Of a DNA stretch of 64,000 nt, positions 1 through 6,663 are shown in pieces. The notes under the pieces are model-generated. The model was given only the letters and a program-made list of their open reading frames with translations. It did not search any database and was not told the DNA's origin. The DNA is from a virus. The stretch's first letter is position 1. Every line of letters starts with the position of its first letter. The stretch spans positions 1 through 64,000 of the IMG/VR virus record IMGVR_UViG_3300046534_001193; one strand, 5' to 3'. A program made the translations under genes and the position numbers.

Positions 1-214
1 ACATGTTAGGCCATTTATCTCCAAACGGCTCCATGTCGTGATCACCTTCCCTGCAAAAAACTTCATAGCTGAAACTTATGCTTGTTTCAAACTTAAACTC
101 TTCATTGCAGCTTGTACAGTGCTGTTCGTGGGTGGTCGACTCTTCGTAGCCCGCGCCATCGTCGTGATTTATTTCCTGCTCAGTCTGGCAGTAGGGGCAT
201 TTTACGTCGCTCAC
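1..214 (-). CDS. Zinc-ribbon-like small protein, cut by window edge
   Basis: Leftward frame from a GTG at 214, open to the edge. The 71 visible residues begin MSDVKCPYCQTEQE and carry a CPYC pair followed by a CTSC pair about 27 residues later, the spacing of a small zinc ribbon. A GAGGTGA Shine-Dalgarno lies just before the GTG, inside the conserved junction that also separates the next genes. The stop TGA of an upstream frame encoding LEDEVTK overlaps this GTG (GTGA). Function unknown; the C-terminus is outside the window. Confidence 0.6.
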   Translation of the reverse strand, partial: MSDVKCPYCQTEQEINHDDGAGYEESTTHEQHCTSCNEEFKFETSISFSYEVFCREGDHDMEPFGDKWPNM

Positions 215-248
215 TTTGTCACCTCGTCTTCAAGTTTTAAAATATTAG

Positions 249-662
249 TCACGAATCGCACCTGCCAGTAGACAACAAGGCAAATTCTTTTATTTCCGTC
301 CAGTGTTCATCTATTTCATCTGAATCCTGCTCACAGTTATCCATATCCATAATATTATTAGCCAGTTTTACAATGCTTAAATTTTTCTCTCGGAGCTGAG
401 CTTCAAGCTCTGCAACCCTAGCTTCAAGCTTCTCAGTATTTGCATAGCAATGTACACGTTCTAGGCTGTTGCACATCATACAAGCCTTCATAGCGTAGCT
501 AGCCCGATAATCAGTGAACGCGTGTTGTGTTGCGCCAAGCTCGATCTGAATCTTATCGATAAAAGCGGCGGTCTTTATCACCCAATCATCAACACTTTCA
601 TTGTCGATTGCTTCTCTCAGCTCAGTCTTTATCACTGATTGTATGATTCCTAGTGTGCTCAC
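249..662 (-). CDS. Small coiled-coil protein of unknown function
   Basis: 137 residues from a GTG at 662 that overlaps the stop of the upstream gene (GTGA). A heptad-rich stretch (EKLEARVAELEAQLREKNL) predicts a coiled coil in the second half; three Cys lie near residues 60-65. The C-terminus differs from its two upstream neighbours, which end in LEDEVTK. The same LEDEVTK ending is present just downstream in another frame with its stop at 211-213, so this gene may carry a recent frameshift near its 3' end. Function not recognised. Confidence 0.65.
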   Translation of the reverse strand: MSTLGIIQSVIKTELREAIDNESVDDWVIKTAAFIDKIQIELGATQHAFTDYRASYAMKACMMCNSLERVHCYANTEKLEARVAELEAQLREKNLSIVKLANNIMDMDNCEQDSDEIDEHWTEIKEFALLSTGRCDS

Positions 663-1063
663 TTTGTCACCTCATCTTCAAGTTGTCTCACATGGGTCTC
701 CAACATGTAAATAGGCACGCGGTAACGAGGCCCACAGGTGGAGCTAAATTTACTTTTGTGATCATGATCCGAACCTTCGCGGACCCAATCAATACCCACA
801 CTATCGGCCCATCCGATTTGCCTCAACTCTTTCTCTCGGAGCTGATGCTCAAGATGTTCAATCTTTCCCGTCATTGCATCGCACTCTGCGTCAGTTTCGA
901 CAGCTTCAAGTTTGATATATTTAACTTCAGCTTCAAGCTCTGCAATTCGCTCCTTGACTACCTCATCAACCAAGTATTCTACTTCGCCTATTGACGTAAC
1001 CACCCTTTTTCTGTCTTTGTCGTTTTGTCCAGCCCGAGCCATCATCTTTGTAAAGTCACTCAC
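659..1063 (-). CDS. Small coiled-coil protein of unknown function
   Basis: 134 residues from a GTG at 1063, overlapping the upstream stop by GTGA with the SD GAGGTGA directly before it. A charged coiled coil (ERIAELEAEVKYIKLEAVE and IEHLEHQLREKELRQ) occupies the middle. The protein ends RQLEDEVTK, the same tail as the upstream neighbour. The tail is partly dictated by DNA, because those codons contain the Shine-Dalgarno of the next gene. Function unknown. Confidence 0.65.
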   Translation of the reverse strand: MSDFTKMMARAGQNDKDRKRVVTSIGEVEYLVDEVVKERIAELEAEVKYIKLEAVETDAECDAMTGKIEHLEHQLREKELRQIGWADSVGIDWVREGSDHDHKSKFSSTCGPRYRVPIYMLETHVRQLEDEVTK

Positions 1064-1539
1064 TTTGTCACCTCATCTTCAAGTTTTCTAAGTTCATTCA
1101 GGCAATTTTCAACTATCTCTTTCAATGTATTTTCACAATGCCCATCTGCTAACGCCTTTGCCTCTGCCATGTGATCTACAAATATCTCTATCTTAGCCTC
1201 CAGATTTTTACTGACCTCCGCCAGAATTACTATGTGCTCACGCCGGTTAGGATTCAATGTGTCAATCTGAAGCCGGCTATCAAGATGTCTAATACGATCA
1301 GCCGCATTACTAGCCAGCGTCTCAGCTACGTGGTCACCGACGCATACGCCATCAACTTCGGTCGCGCATGGGAATAGGTCCAAGTCATTTTTGTACCATG
1401 GGAAGCCTAGGACTTTGCCTAAGGTTTGGCAGATTTCGTCGTTGCTTTTAGCGGCGGCAGCTTGGAGCGCCTCGACTCGTTGTTCTGCATCGTTTAAAGA
1501 TTTGATAGCAAAATTGTATTTGCCTCTAGTTACGTTCAT
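1060..1539 (-). CDS. Conserved-looking phage protein of unknown function
   Basis: 159 residues. The ATG at 1539 is chosen over one further upstream because GAGGTAACACA stands directly before it and it overlaps the methyltransferase stop as ATGA. The central part (FPCATEVDGVCVGDHVAETLA) resembles a motif I know from unannotated phage accessory proteins (an acidic 'VCVGDH' segment). The rest is helical and ends RKLEDEVTK. Translationally coupled to the methyltransferase. Function unknown. Confidence 0.65.
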   Translation of the reverse strand: MNVTRGKYNFAIKSLNDAEQRVEALQAAAAKSNDEICQTLGKVLGFPWYKNDLDLFPCATEVDGVCVGDHVAETLASNAADRIRHLDSRLQIDTLNPNRREHIVILAEVSKNLEAKIEIFVDHMAEAKALADGHCENTLKEIVENCLNELRKLEDEVTK

Positions 1540-2699
1540 TGTGTTACCTCGGTCTGGCTTATTAAGTTCAATGTTATCCATGCTTTAGCGGCTGTCTGTG
1601 GCACTACTCCGTTTCCCAAGAGCCTAATTCTGTCCACCCTGTCGGGACACCCATCAACCACTCTACCCACGTTGGGTTCAGGTGGCCACTGCATTGTTGC
1701 CTGCCACCTGCACTGTTCACTATTACTGTGGTCAAGCTCTCTTGGGTACCCTTCTTCGTTGGGTCGCTCCTGTCCTGATAACCCAGACGCGCTTCGTGGG
1801 CTGATGGAGTCGGCCAGTTCAGTGCCGCAGTCTGTAGATTCACTCCGCCCTTCTGTTTCGGCCCCTTCCCAGCTCCCGTGTGAGCGCTGGCGGTCGGAGT
1901 CGGCCATAGTCTCCCCGTGTGGGGGTCTATCATCCCTTCCGCTAGAGCCACCTGAGTTGACAAGTGAGTTGACTTCTCCACTGGTCGACCCGACGTTTTC
2001 GCTGACATCCCTGGCATGTTCGCTTTTGGAGTCGGCCAAGTCTGGACTATCGCTACTTGCTGATTCAGACCGTACTGGCAGTTCCTCCCTGTCACCTTGT
2101 CGTACAACCTCTCGCCTAGCTTCGGCGGCTGGCCATCCTTCGTCTGAAGTCGGTCTATCGTTATGCCTGATTCCCCCACGGCTGGAGTCCGCCAAGATAA
2201 AGACTCGCTTTCTCTGGTGAGCTGCGCCGACTTCACGCGCACTGAATATTCCCCACGTCGTAGAGTAACCTGTTTCTTCCAAGTCACTAATGACTGTACT
2301 GAGTCCAAGCGAGATGTGTCCTTCAACGTTCTCGAAAAATACTCGTCCAGGATTGATTGCTGCGATGTGATGGTAGATGAAGGGCCACAAGTGTCTGGGA
2401 TCTTCTTTACCGAGCCGCTTGCCTGCTGAGCTAAACGGTTGGCACGGATAGCCTCCAGTGATGATGTCAACTGCGTCTCGAAACAAGTGTGATGGGAAGG
2501 TTTTAAGATTCGTGTAAATAGGTGCGGGAGGTAGCTCACCCCTTTCCATCTTGCTGACCAAGTTCGCAATAGCGAAGGCTTCGATCTCCACATAAGCGAT
2601 GACTCTATGTTCAAGTCCTGCAAGGTCAAGTCCTCTTTCGAGCCCACCATATCCTGAGCAAAAGCTGATGACAGTTGGTAATTCTTTGGTAATATCCAC
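1536..2699 (-). CDS. dcm: DNA (cytosine-5) methyltransferase
   Basis: 387 residues. It transfers a methyl group from S-adenosylmethionine to C5 of cytosine in DNA, probably to protect phage DNA from host restriction. Motif I is SFCSGYGGLERG (about 12-23), motif IV GGYPCQPFSSAG with catalytic Cys near 86, motif VI ENVEGH (123-128), motif VIII HQRKRVF (161-167), and the C-terminal motif IX/X RIRLLGNGVVPQTA near 360. The region between (about 170-340) is the expected target-recognition zone but is low-complexity, with repeated ADS tripeptides. The start is GTG at 2699; AGAGG lies about 10 bases upstream. A second long frame covers almost the whole gene (see 1604-2701). The last codons contain the SD of the next gene. 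No partner restriction enzyme is seen. Confidence 0.92.
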   Translation of the reverse strand: MDITKELPTVISFCSGYGGLERGLDLAGLEHRVIAYVEIEAFAIANLVSKMERGELPPAPIYTNLKTFPSHLFRDAVDIITGGYPCQPFSSAGKRLGKEDPRHLWPFIYHHIAAINPGRVFFENVEGHISLGLSTVISDLEETGYSTTWGIFSAREVGAAHQRKRVFILADSSRGGIRHNDRPTSDEGWPAAEARREVVRQGDREELPVRSESASSDSPDLADSKSEHARDVSENVGSTSGEVNSLVNSGGSSGRDDRPPHGETMADSDRQRSHGSWEGAETEGRSESTDCGTELADSISPRSASGLSGQERPNEEGYPRELDHSNSEQCRWQATMQWPPEPNVGRVVDGCPDRVDRIRLLGNGVVPQTAAKAWITLNLISQTEVTQ

Positions 2700-2701
2700 A
2701 C
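1604..2701 (-). CDS. Possible second protein in another frame of the methyltransferase gene
   Basis: A 365-codon open frame on the same strand, +1 relative to dcm, starting at a GTG two bases before the dcm GTG, so one AGAGG could serve both. Four W(P/R)TP motifs fall where dcm has ADS, because the 11-mer TGGCCGACTCC (and one variant) recurs. The C-terminus SGHLNPTWVEWLMGVPTGW resembles an L-P-WVEWLMG-P-GW motif that I recall from C-terminal parts of phage cytosine methyltransferases and associated proteins. This suggests real coding at least for the 3' part. An open frame of this length could also be a by-product of codon bias in dcm. Unproven. Confidence 0.4.
   Translation of the reverse strand: MWILPKNYQLSSAFAQDMVGSKEDLTLQDLNIESSLMWRSKPSLLRTWSARWKGVSYLPHLFTRILKPSHHTCFETQLTSSLEAIRANRLAQQASGSVKKIPDTCGPSSTITSQQSILDEYFSRTLKDTSRLDSVQSLVTWKKQVTLRRGEYSVRVKSAQLTRESESLSWRTPAVGESGITIDRLQTKDGQPPKLGERLYDKVTGRNCQYGLNQQVAIVQTWPTPKANMPGMSAKTSGRPVEKSTHLSTQVALAEGMIDPHTGRLWPTPTASAHTGAGKGPKQKGGVNLQTAALNWPTPSAHEARLGYQDRSDPTKKGTQESLTTVIVNSAGGRQQCSGHLNPTWVEWLMGVPTGWTELGSWETE
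1806..2194 (-). repeat. Four spaced copies of an 11-mer read in two frames
   Basis: On the plus strand ggagtcggcca occurs at 1806-1816, 1896-1906 and 2028-2038, with ggagtccgcca at 2184-2194. On the coding strand each gives ADS in the dcm frame and WPTP (once WRTP) in the other frame. Spacing is 90, 132 and 156 bp, all multiples of 3, so both readings are kept in phase. Confidence 0.75.
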
Positions 2702-2732
2702 TATTTATTCCTCTTTAGTAGTTTATCGCTCA

Positions 2733-2948
2733 CTACAGTACCTCAACAGTGATTCGATATTTAGGAGTGCTATCCGCATCGCTGACAACTACTGGCGCGC
2801 CAAAATGGACGGCATGCTGTGCAACGGCGACGAGAGCTTCGATTGTGACGTCTTTTTTATTGGCTGCCCAAAGTCCACGCCTGAGAACTTTGCCGGCAAA
2901 AATAGTACCGGTTAATGGGCTGGCGGCTATGTGTAGGTCTTTTTTCAT
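2733..2948 (-). CDS. Small conserved phage protein (DUF7446-like)
   Basis: 71 residues, MKKDLHIAASPLTGTIFAGK onward. The pattern 'SPLT-TIFAG ... KKDVT-EA--AV--H ... PKYRITV' matches a short phage family I know as DUF7446, of unknown function. The ATG overlaps the upstream stop (ATGA) and is preceded by GGAGATAATCAG. Downstream lies dcm, separated by 31 bp holding the AGAGG of that gene. Confidence 0.7.
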   Translation of the reverse strand: MKKDLHIAASPLTGTIFAGKVLRRGLWAANKKDVTIEALVAVAQHAVHFGAPVVVSDADSTPKYRITVEVL

Positions 2949-3442
2949 CTGATTATCTCCGATTCTTTAAGCGCCCAATACTCGCTCATTTTAAGCGCCG
3001 GAAAGATTACTCCCTCAGGTATATTGCTGAATTTGGGCAGCGACAGAATAAATTCAAAATTGATTTGTTGGTAATGAGGGTAAGCCAACGTCATTCCCGA
3101 CATGGTTAAATCAATCTTAAGATCTTTGCATAAGCGAAAGGCGTCAGGCTTACTGCCCAACGAAGAAAACTCGTTATACGCTGAAAGGCACACTTTTCTC
3201 TTGAGTGGGCGATAGAAGTTTCTTGATAAATCCTTAGTGCTCTTCCAACCTTCTGGCACGTCTTCCTTTTTTAACTCTAACCCTGTGACCGAATCGCCAC
3301 CGAATAGTCTTGCAGCTTTGTATTTTTTCGCGAAAGCTAACCATTTTTCAGCGCACAATTGTCCGTCAGCCTGAAATTTTATTATGACAGTTTCAGCAAA
3401 ACCCCCTTTAACTAATCGGTAGTAAGTTCTTTCTTGGCTCAT
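2945..3442 (-). CDS. Hypothetical protein
   Basis: 165 residues, not recognised. N-terminal beta-rich part (YYRLVKGGFAETVIIKF), basic middle (FYRPLKRKVCLSAYNEF) and a hydrophobic C-terminal third. No signal peptide or obvious motif. It is joined to both neighbours by ATGA overlaps, so it is translated as part of one leftward operon. Confidence 0.65.
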   Translation of the reverse strand: MSQERTYYRLVKGGFAETVIIKFQADGQLCAEKWLAFAKKYKAARLFGGDSVTGLELKKEDVPEGWKSTKDLSRNFYRPLKRKVCLSAYNEFSSLGSKPDAFRLCKDLKIDLTMSGMTLAYPHYQQINFEFILSLPKFSNIPEGVIFPALKMSEYWALKESEIIR

Positions 3443-3960
3443 GGTAATATCTCCGTATACAAATTGTCTAGCCGGTCGCGGTCATCGCAGCTTAACAAAG
3501 CATTGCTGTCAGAATCGTTATCGGCAACTTCTAAATCTCTTATTATCGATATCAGTCTAATTAGCTGCTCTTTGGTAGCAAACTTTTCACTTGGCGCTTG
3601 CGGTTCTACCAGTACACTTTTTACAGCCACTTCCGACTCGTCGAGTTTATGTCCAGGCACAGCTGTTGACCGGATGTCCATAGGATAAGAATCGCGCATG
3701 GCGTCTATCGTAAAGTCTACACACTTTTCTACAGTGCTCATGTCGCGAATAAGTGTGCTCGGGCCATCGTCCAAGTCTTTCTGAAGCACATTACCCAGAT
3801 GGTCCATAGCCGCAGATATTACAGCGAGATGAATATCTTCTGGCGCGTCAACTTGACAGATTAGCTCAGATATCCATTTGTTTATTAAACTATAAGTCTC
3901 ATTTTCAACTTTCACAAGTTTGTTGTAGGAATCTTCACTACTTTGTTTTACTCGTAACAT
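3439..3960 (-). CDS. Hypothetical protein with shared C-terminal module
   Basis: 173 residues from the ATG at 3960, chosen because GGAGGTGTAGA directly precedes it; the frame is open a little further upstream without an SD. The last ~55 residues start APSEKFATKEQLIRLISII and match the C-terminus of the next gene upstream (APSEKFATREDLASLLATL), also at DNA level. The N-terminal parts are unrelated by eye. The module looks like a small helical docking or oligomerisation unit; function unknown. Confidence 0.65.
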   Translation of the reverse strand: MLRVKQSSEDSYNKLVKVENETYSLINKWISELICQVDAPEDIHLAVISAAMDHLGNVLQKDLDDGPSTLIRDMSTVEKCVDFTIDAMRDSYPMDIRSTAVPGHKLDESEVAVKSVLVEPQAPSEKFATKEQLIRLISIIRDLEVADNDSDSNALLSCDDRDRLDNLYTEILP

Positions 3961-3994
3961 TCTACACCTCCAAAATAGTGTGATCGACAATGTC

Positions 3995-4615
3995 TCATTT
4001 GAGTACCAACTTTTTCAAATCTTTCAGAAGGTCAATGTCATCGGCCCTTAACAACGAGTAGCCGCGATCGTTGTTGCCGAGTGCAAGTATTAGTGTCGCT
4101 AACAGGCTGGCCAAGTCCTCCCTAGTCGCAAACTTTTCACTTGGCGCTTTCTCAAGTTTGTCTAATCTAGCTTCTAGCAGGCTAACCTTAAGTCTTAAGT
4201 CCACAGGTTTTGGCACAGCTGGACTTTCCGATTCTAAGTCGACAAATTGATAGACATTAACATTGGGCACAAGGTTGGAGCCGTCTAACTCAGCTCCGCC
4301 TAGCTCTACTTCGGTCAGTGCGCGGGCGAATGGCCAGTGGTAGGTTGTGTCTCCCTGCAGATGTGAGCTTCCAAGGCACTCATAACGATCTTCGCTCATG
4401 TGCATAAACTTCTGAAAAGTGTTAGCGCTAAAATCTCCTTCAATATCGCTAACCGCAATGATTTGGTTATGCTGGGCCTTGAACTTAGGTGGGAAGGCTG
4501 CGGCCATTATGCAAGTTAAAATGCCGTCGCCCTTAGTGTCAACATTTTGGTGCGTCTCCGCAAATTCGCCTAAGGCTTCTCTTAATTGTTCTTCGGTAAT
4601 CGTTCTTTCAGTCAT
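3995..4615 (-). CDS. Hypothetical protein with shared C-terminal module
   Basis: 206 residues. The N-terminus is helical and acidic (ITEEQLREALGEFAETHQN). The C-terminus, KAPSEKFATREDLASLLATL through LLKDLKKLVLK, is paralogous to that of the downstream gene and preceded by a short heptad region (LKVSLLEARLDKLEKAP). The ATG follows the recurring leader aactaagagaactaatatt. Function unknown. Confidence 0.65.
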   Translation of the reverse strand: MTERTITEEQLREALGEFAETHQNVDTKGDGILTCIMAAAFPPKFKAQHNQIIAVSDIEGDFSANTFQKFMHMSEDRYECLGSSHLQGDTTYHWPFARALTEVELGGAELDGSNLVPNVNVYQFVDLESESPAVPKPVDLRLKVSLLEARLDKLEKAPSEKFATREDLASLLATLILALGNNDRGYSLLRADDIDLLKDLKKLVLK

Positions 4616-4634
4616 AATATTAGTTCTCTTAGTT
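4616..4634 (-). repeat. Recurring leader before small genes
   Basis: Coding-strand sequence aactaagagaactaatatt immediately before ATG. The same 19 bases stand before the ATGs at 5092 (5093-5111) and 5405 (5406-5424). Shorter forms (aactaagagaataacc, accaagagaaaatatc) stand before the ATGs at 4870 and 6163. AAGAGA is the likely Shine-Dalgarno. The conservation beyond the SD suggests module exchange by recombination or a common regulatory leader. Confidence 0.7.
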
Positions 4635-4636
4635 AA

Positions 4637-4870
4637 TTAGCGTTTTTCAAAAATAACGTAAATACCTGAAATGCGTGAGTCTGCTAGGAAGTACCCTTTG
4701 CTGGCCAGGTATTCAAAGTCCAACAATGCTTCGGCCACTGTGTCCGTGTTTTCGGGTTCGTAGCAAACAATATAGTGGAGCGTCTCGTACTTAACCACGA
4801 AATCACTACCTCGCTCGGTGGTTATAGTCCGTATCGATTCTCTTTGTACTGATTTGGTTTTTCCAAACAT
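4637..4870 (-). CDS. Hypothetical small protein
   Basis: 77 residues, basic N-terminus then a mixed alpha/beta segment (YETLHYIVCYEPENTDTVAE, SGIYVIFEKR). Compact single-domain look; no known motif. Preceded by the leader accaccaactaagagaata. Part of the run of small leftward genes. Confidence 0.6.
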   Translation of the reverse strand: MFGKTKSVQRESIRTITTERGSDFVVKYETLHYIVCYEPENTDTVAEALLDFEYLASKGYFLADSRISGIYVIFEKR

Positions 4871-4891
4871 GGTTATTCTCTTAGTTGGTGG

Positions 4892-5092
4892 TTAATGCTC
4901 TGGGTCGCGGTCACCTTCAGTAGTCTCATTCGCATAGACTAATCGGGCACCCTGCACTTCGAAATCTTCTCCAAGCCCATCCATGCACATAGCATCACTT
5001 GCACCTTCTTCGATGGCTTCTTGAAGCAAATTTAGGTCTGACTGATTCACGTTGGCTTTGACGCGTACTGTTACTAAAACTTGAACGTACAT
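4892..5092 (-). CDS. Hypothetical small acidic protein
   Basis: 66 residues, beta-alpha-beta-like (MYVQVLVTVRVKANV, then a helix LNLLQEAIEEGASDAM, then FEVQGARLVYA). Acidic overall. Introduced by the 19-base leader aactaagagaactaatatt. Function unknown. Confidence 0.6.
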   Translation of the reverse strand: MYVQVLVTVRVKANVNQSDLNLLQEAIEEGASDAMCMDGLGEDFEVQGARLVYANETTEGDRDPEH

Positions 5093-5132
5093 AATATTAG
5101 TTCTCTTAGTTGGTGGTTAAAGTATTTAGCTG

Positions 5133-5405
5133 CTAGCTAAAGCTTTCTGGCGTCGAAGACAAAACTTTAGTTTGCTTTGTGTCCAACATTAATACCAAGT
5201 TATTCGCTGGTCGTTTTCTACCGTCAACATTTGAATAATGTATTTTCATGTCGCCGCTAAATCTATCATCGACTTCGTTTCTTATGTTCATTTCAGGGAC
5301 ATAAGAAACACTGACCGTTTCTATTCCGCATTTATCAGCCGCTTCTTTTATCATGTTGGCAAAATCGATGTGATTCTGTGGTATTTCAATTGCTTCAATT
5401 TTCAT
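5133..5405 (-). CDS. Hypothetical protein
   Basis: 90 residues, starting MKIEAIEIPQNHIDFANMIK. No recognised domain, signal peptide or membrane segment. Same 19-base leader as the genes at 4615 and 5092. Confidence 0.6.
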   Translation of the reverse strand: MKIEAIEIPQNHIDFANMIKEAADKCGIETVSVSYVPEMNIRNEVDDRFSGDMKIHYSNVDGRKRPANNLVLMLDTKQTKVLSSTPESFS

Positions 5406-5442
5406 AATATTAGTTCTCTTAGTTGACGATTAATAGGTCAGG

Positions 5443-5613
5443 CTACCGCCCGTAGAGCTTGAGCATTGTGCCATCAAGCTGACGGCCTTTGACCTTCTTC
5501 TCTTCTTTGTAAGGGGGCGTTTGGGCAAGTACACCCATGCGCTTGGTATATGCCTTGCGCATGGCTTTCTTTTGCTCTTTGATAACTCGGTTAATTCTAT
5601 TCTTTATGCCCAT
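5443..5613 (-). CDS. Very basic small protein
   Basis: 56 residues from ATG 5613 to TAG 5443-5445, starting MGIKNRINRVIKEQKKAMRK. About a third of residues are Lys or Arg, all through the N-terminal helix, so RNA or DNA binding is plausible. It is the first gene downstream of the promoter at 5654-5682. Too short for most gene finders. Confidence 0.6.
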   Translation of the reverse strand: MGIKNRINRVIKEQKKAMRKAYTKRMGVLAQTPPYKEEKKVKGRQLDGTMLKLYGR

Positions 5614-5653
5614 GGTTATTGCCTCTTCTGGTTGGGTTTCTAATTGAGTCCTG

Positions 5654-5682
5654 ATTATGAGGGACTGACTTTAACTTGTCAA
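5654..5682 (-). promoter_or_regulatory. Sigma70-like promoter with GTCAGTCCC spacer
   Basis: Leftward TTGACA, 17-bp spacer, CATAAT. The spacer ends gtcagtccct, shared with the promoters at 8598-8627 and 11209-11237. It would drive the small-gene operon from 5613 down to the left edge. Confidence 0.7.
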
Positions 5683-5695
5683 CAGGTGTGGAGTT

Positions 5696-6163
5696 TTATT
5701 TGTCTGCGGAACCAGTCAAAGTTTTCGCTCGCTCGTTCCATCCCATTAGAGCGAATGCGCACTTTATCCAATACTCCTTAACAGTGTCCTCTTCACAGTT
5801 ATCAGGTGCGCCTCGAACGCTTACCCACCACAACTTAAAATCGGCGTTTAAGTTGTGGTGGTGAAATTCCGCGAACCAGCGGTCTGCCTTCCAATCTATT
5901 AAGGCGGGCTCCGACTCATCAGTAGTTTCAACACCAAAACATAGCTTCATAACTCTGCGGGCGGCATCGTTGGCTACCTTGTCGCAGTCGATATGAATCA
6001 TATCAGCCGAACTTTCCCATTCCGTGGTCATTGCGTTACTACACGAGGTGGCTATCAGGCGGTGCCAAACATTCGCATAGCTGTTAATGTGGGTAGGCTT
6101 ATCATCAATCATTGCTTGCTTGATAACTTCTAATGCTTCCACTATTTCTAATTGATTATTCAT
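5696..6163 (-). CDS. Hypothetical protein
   Basis: 155 residues, Trp-rich in the C-terminal half (DWKADRWFAEFHHHNLNADF, KLWWVSVRG, EYWIKCAFALMGWNE). No known motif. The stretch HHHNL...KLWW is encoded by a 15-bp perfect inverted repeat. Ends just upstream of the promoter at 5654-5682. Confidence 0.6.
   Translation of the reverse strand: MNNQLEIVEALEVIKQAMIDDKPTHINSYANVWHRLIATSCSNAMTTEWESSADMIHIDCDKVANDAARRVMKLCFGVETTDESEPALIDWKADRWFAEFHHHNLNADFKLWWVSVRGAPDNCEEDTVKEYWIKCAFALMGWNERAKTLTGSADK
5825..5861. repeat. 15-bp perfect inverted repeat inside a gene
   Basis: Arms ccaccacaacttaaa (5825-5839) and its exact complement (5847-5861) around a 7-base loop. It sits within the coding region of the 155-residue protein. 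A stable hairpin in mRNA or a protein-binding dyad; not followed by a T-run, so not a terminator. Confidence 0.75.
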
Positions 6164-6182
6164 GATATTTTCTCTTGGTTGG

Positions 6183-6635
6183 TTAAGGTTTATTTGTCTG
6201 CGACATATCTATTATTTCACGAGCTAACTGCAACATTTCATCACGGGTTAAATACTCCATGAAATAGTCATCGCACTTTTCTTTTACCCGAAATGTGCCA
6301 TCACTTTGAGGTTTGAACGATACAACTTGATGGGATTTTAGGCGGGCCATGATGCTGGGCTTGGTGGCTTCTGGAACGACATCCTGGGAGCTTTCAAACC
6401 ACCCTTCAGCCCAGTAGTCGCGATAACCACAATCTAGACATTTTATTTCTGCTTCGGAAATTACACCGCCATCGATAGCCTTAGGTGTAGTGATATTTTG
6501 CCCTCCACACTTTTTGCACGCGTCTATGTTGTGGTAATTGGTAGTGTTGGTTTGCATCTTATTATCCGTCCCACTTAATTTCACCTTAGCTTCATACAAA
6601 GCGCTATCAACACCATCTCTCCATTGCTTATCCAT
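6183..6635 (-). CDS. Zinc-ribbon protein, N-terminus possibly fused
   Basis: 150 residues. Cys pairs ACKKCGG (about 38-42) and IKCLDCGYRDYW (about 64-75) form a zinc ribbon like those in small phage DNA- or RNA-binding proteins. Two starts are possible: ATG 6635 with GGAG, or the internal ATG before QTNTTNYH with a weaker GGA. The first 26 codons look like the front of another small gene joined in frame: the sequence just before the internal ATG repeats the end of the upstream gene (EIKWDG-stop) in a different frame. Confidence 0.6.
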   Translation of the reverse strand: MDKQWRDGVDSALYEAKVKLSGTDNKMQTNTTNYHNIDACKKCGGQNITTPKAIDGGVISEAEIKCLDCGYRDYWAEGWFESSQDVVPEATKPSIMARLKSHQVVSFKPQSDGTFRVKEKCDDYFMEYLTRDEMLQLAREIIDMSQTNKP

Positions 6636-6663
6636 CTTATTCTCCGTCCCACTTAATTTCGCA
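6556..6663 (-). repeat. Direct repeat of a gene junction
   Basis: The ~29-base sequence catcttatt(a/c)tccgtcccac followed by ttaatttc occurs at 6556-6583 and 6634-6661, 78 bp apart. It carries the end of one gene and the SD and ATG of the next. This looks like the scar of a duplicated small gene whose body was lost. Confidence 0.6.

Noticed and set aside
1672-2220. 182-codon rightward frame against the methyltransferase gene
   Set aside because: It is a Ser/Pro/Leu-rich antisense of the ADS repeat zone, with no SD or supporting context.
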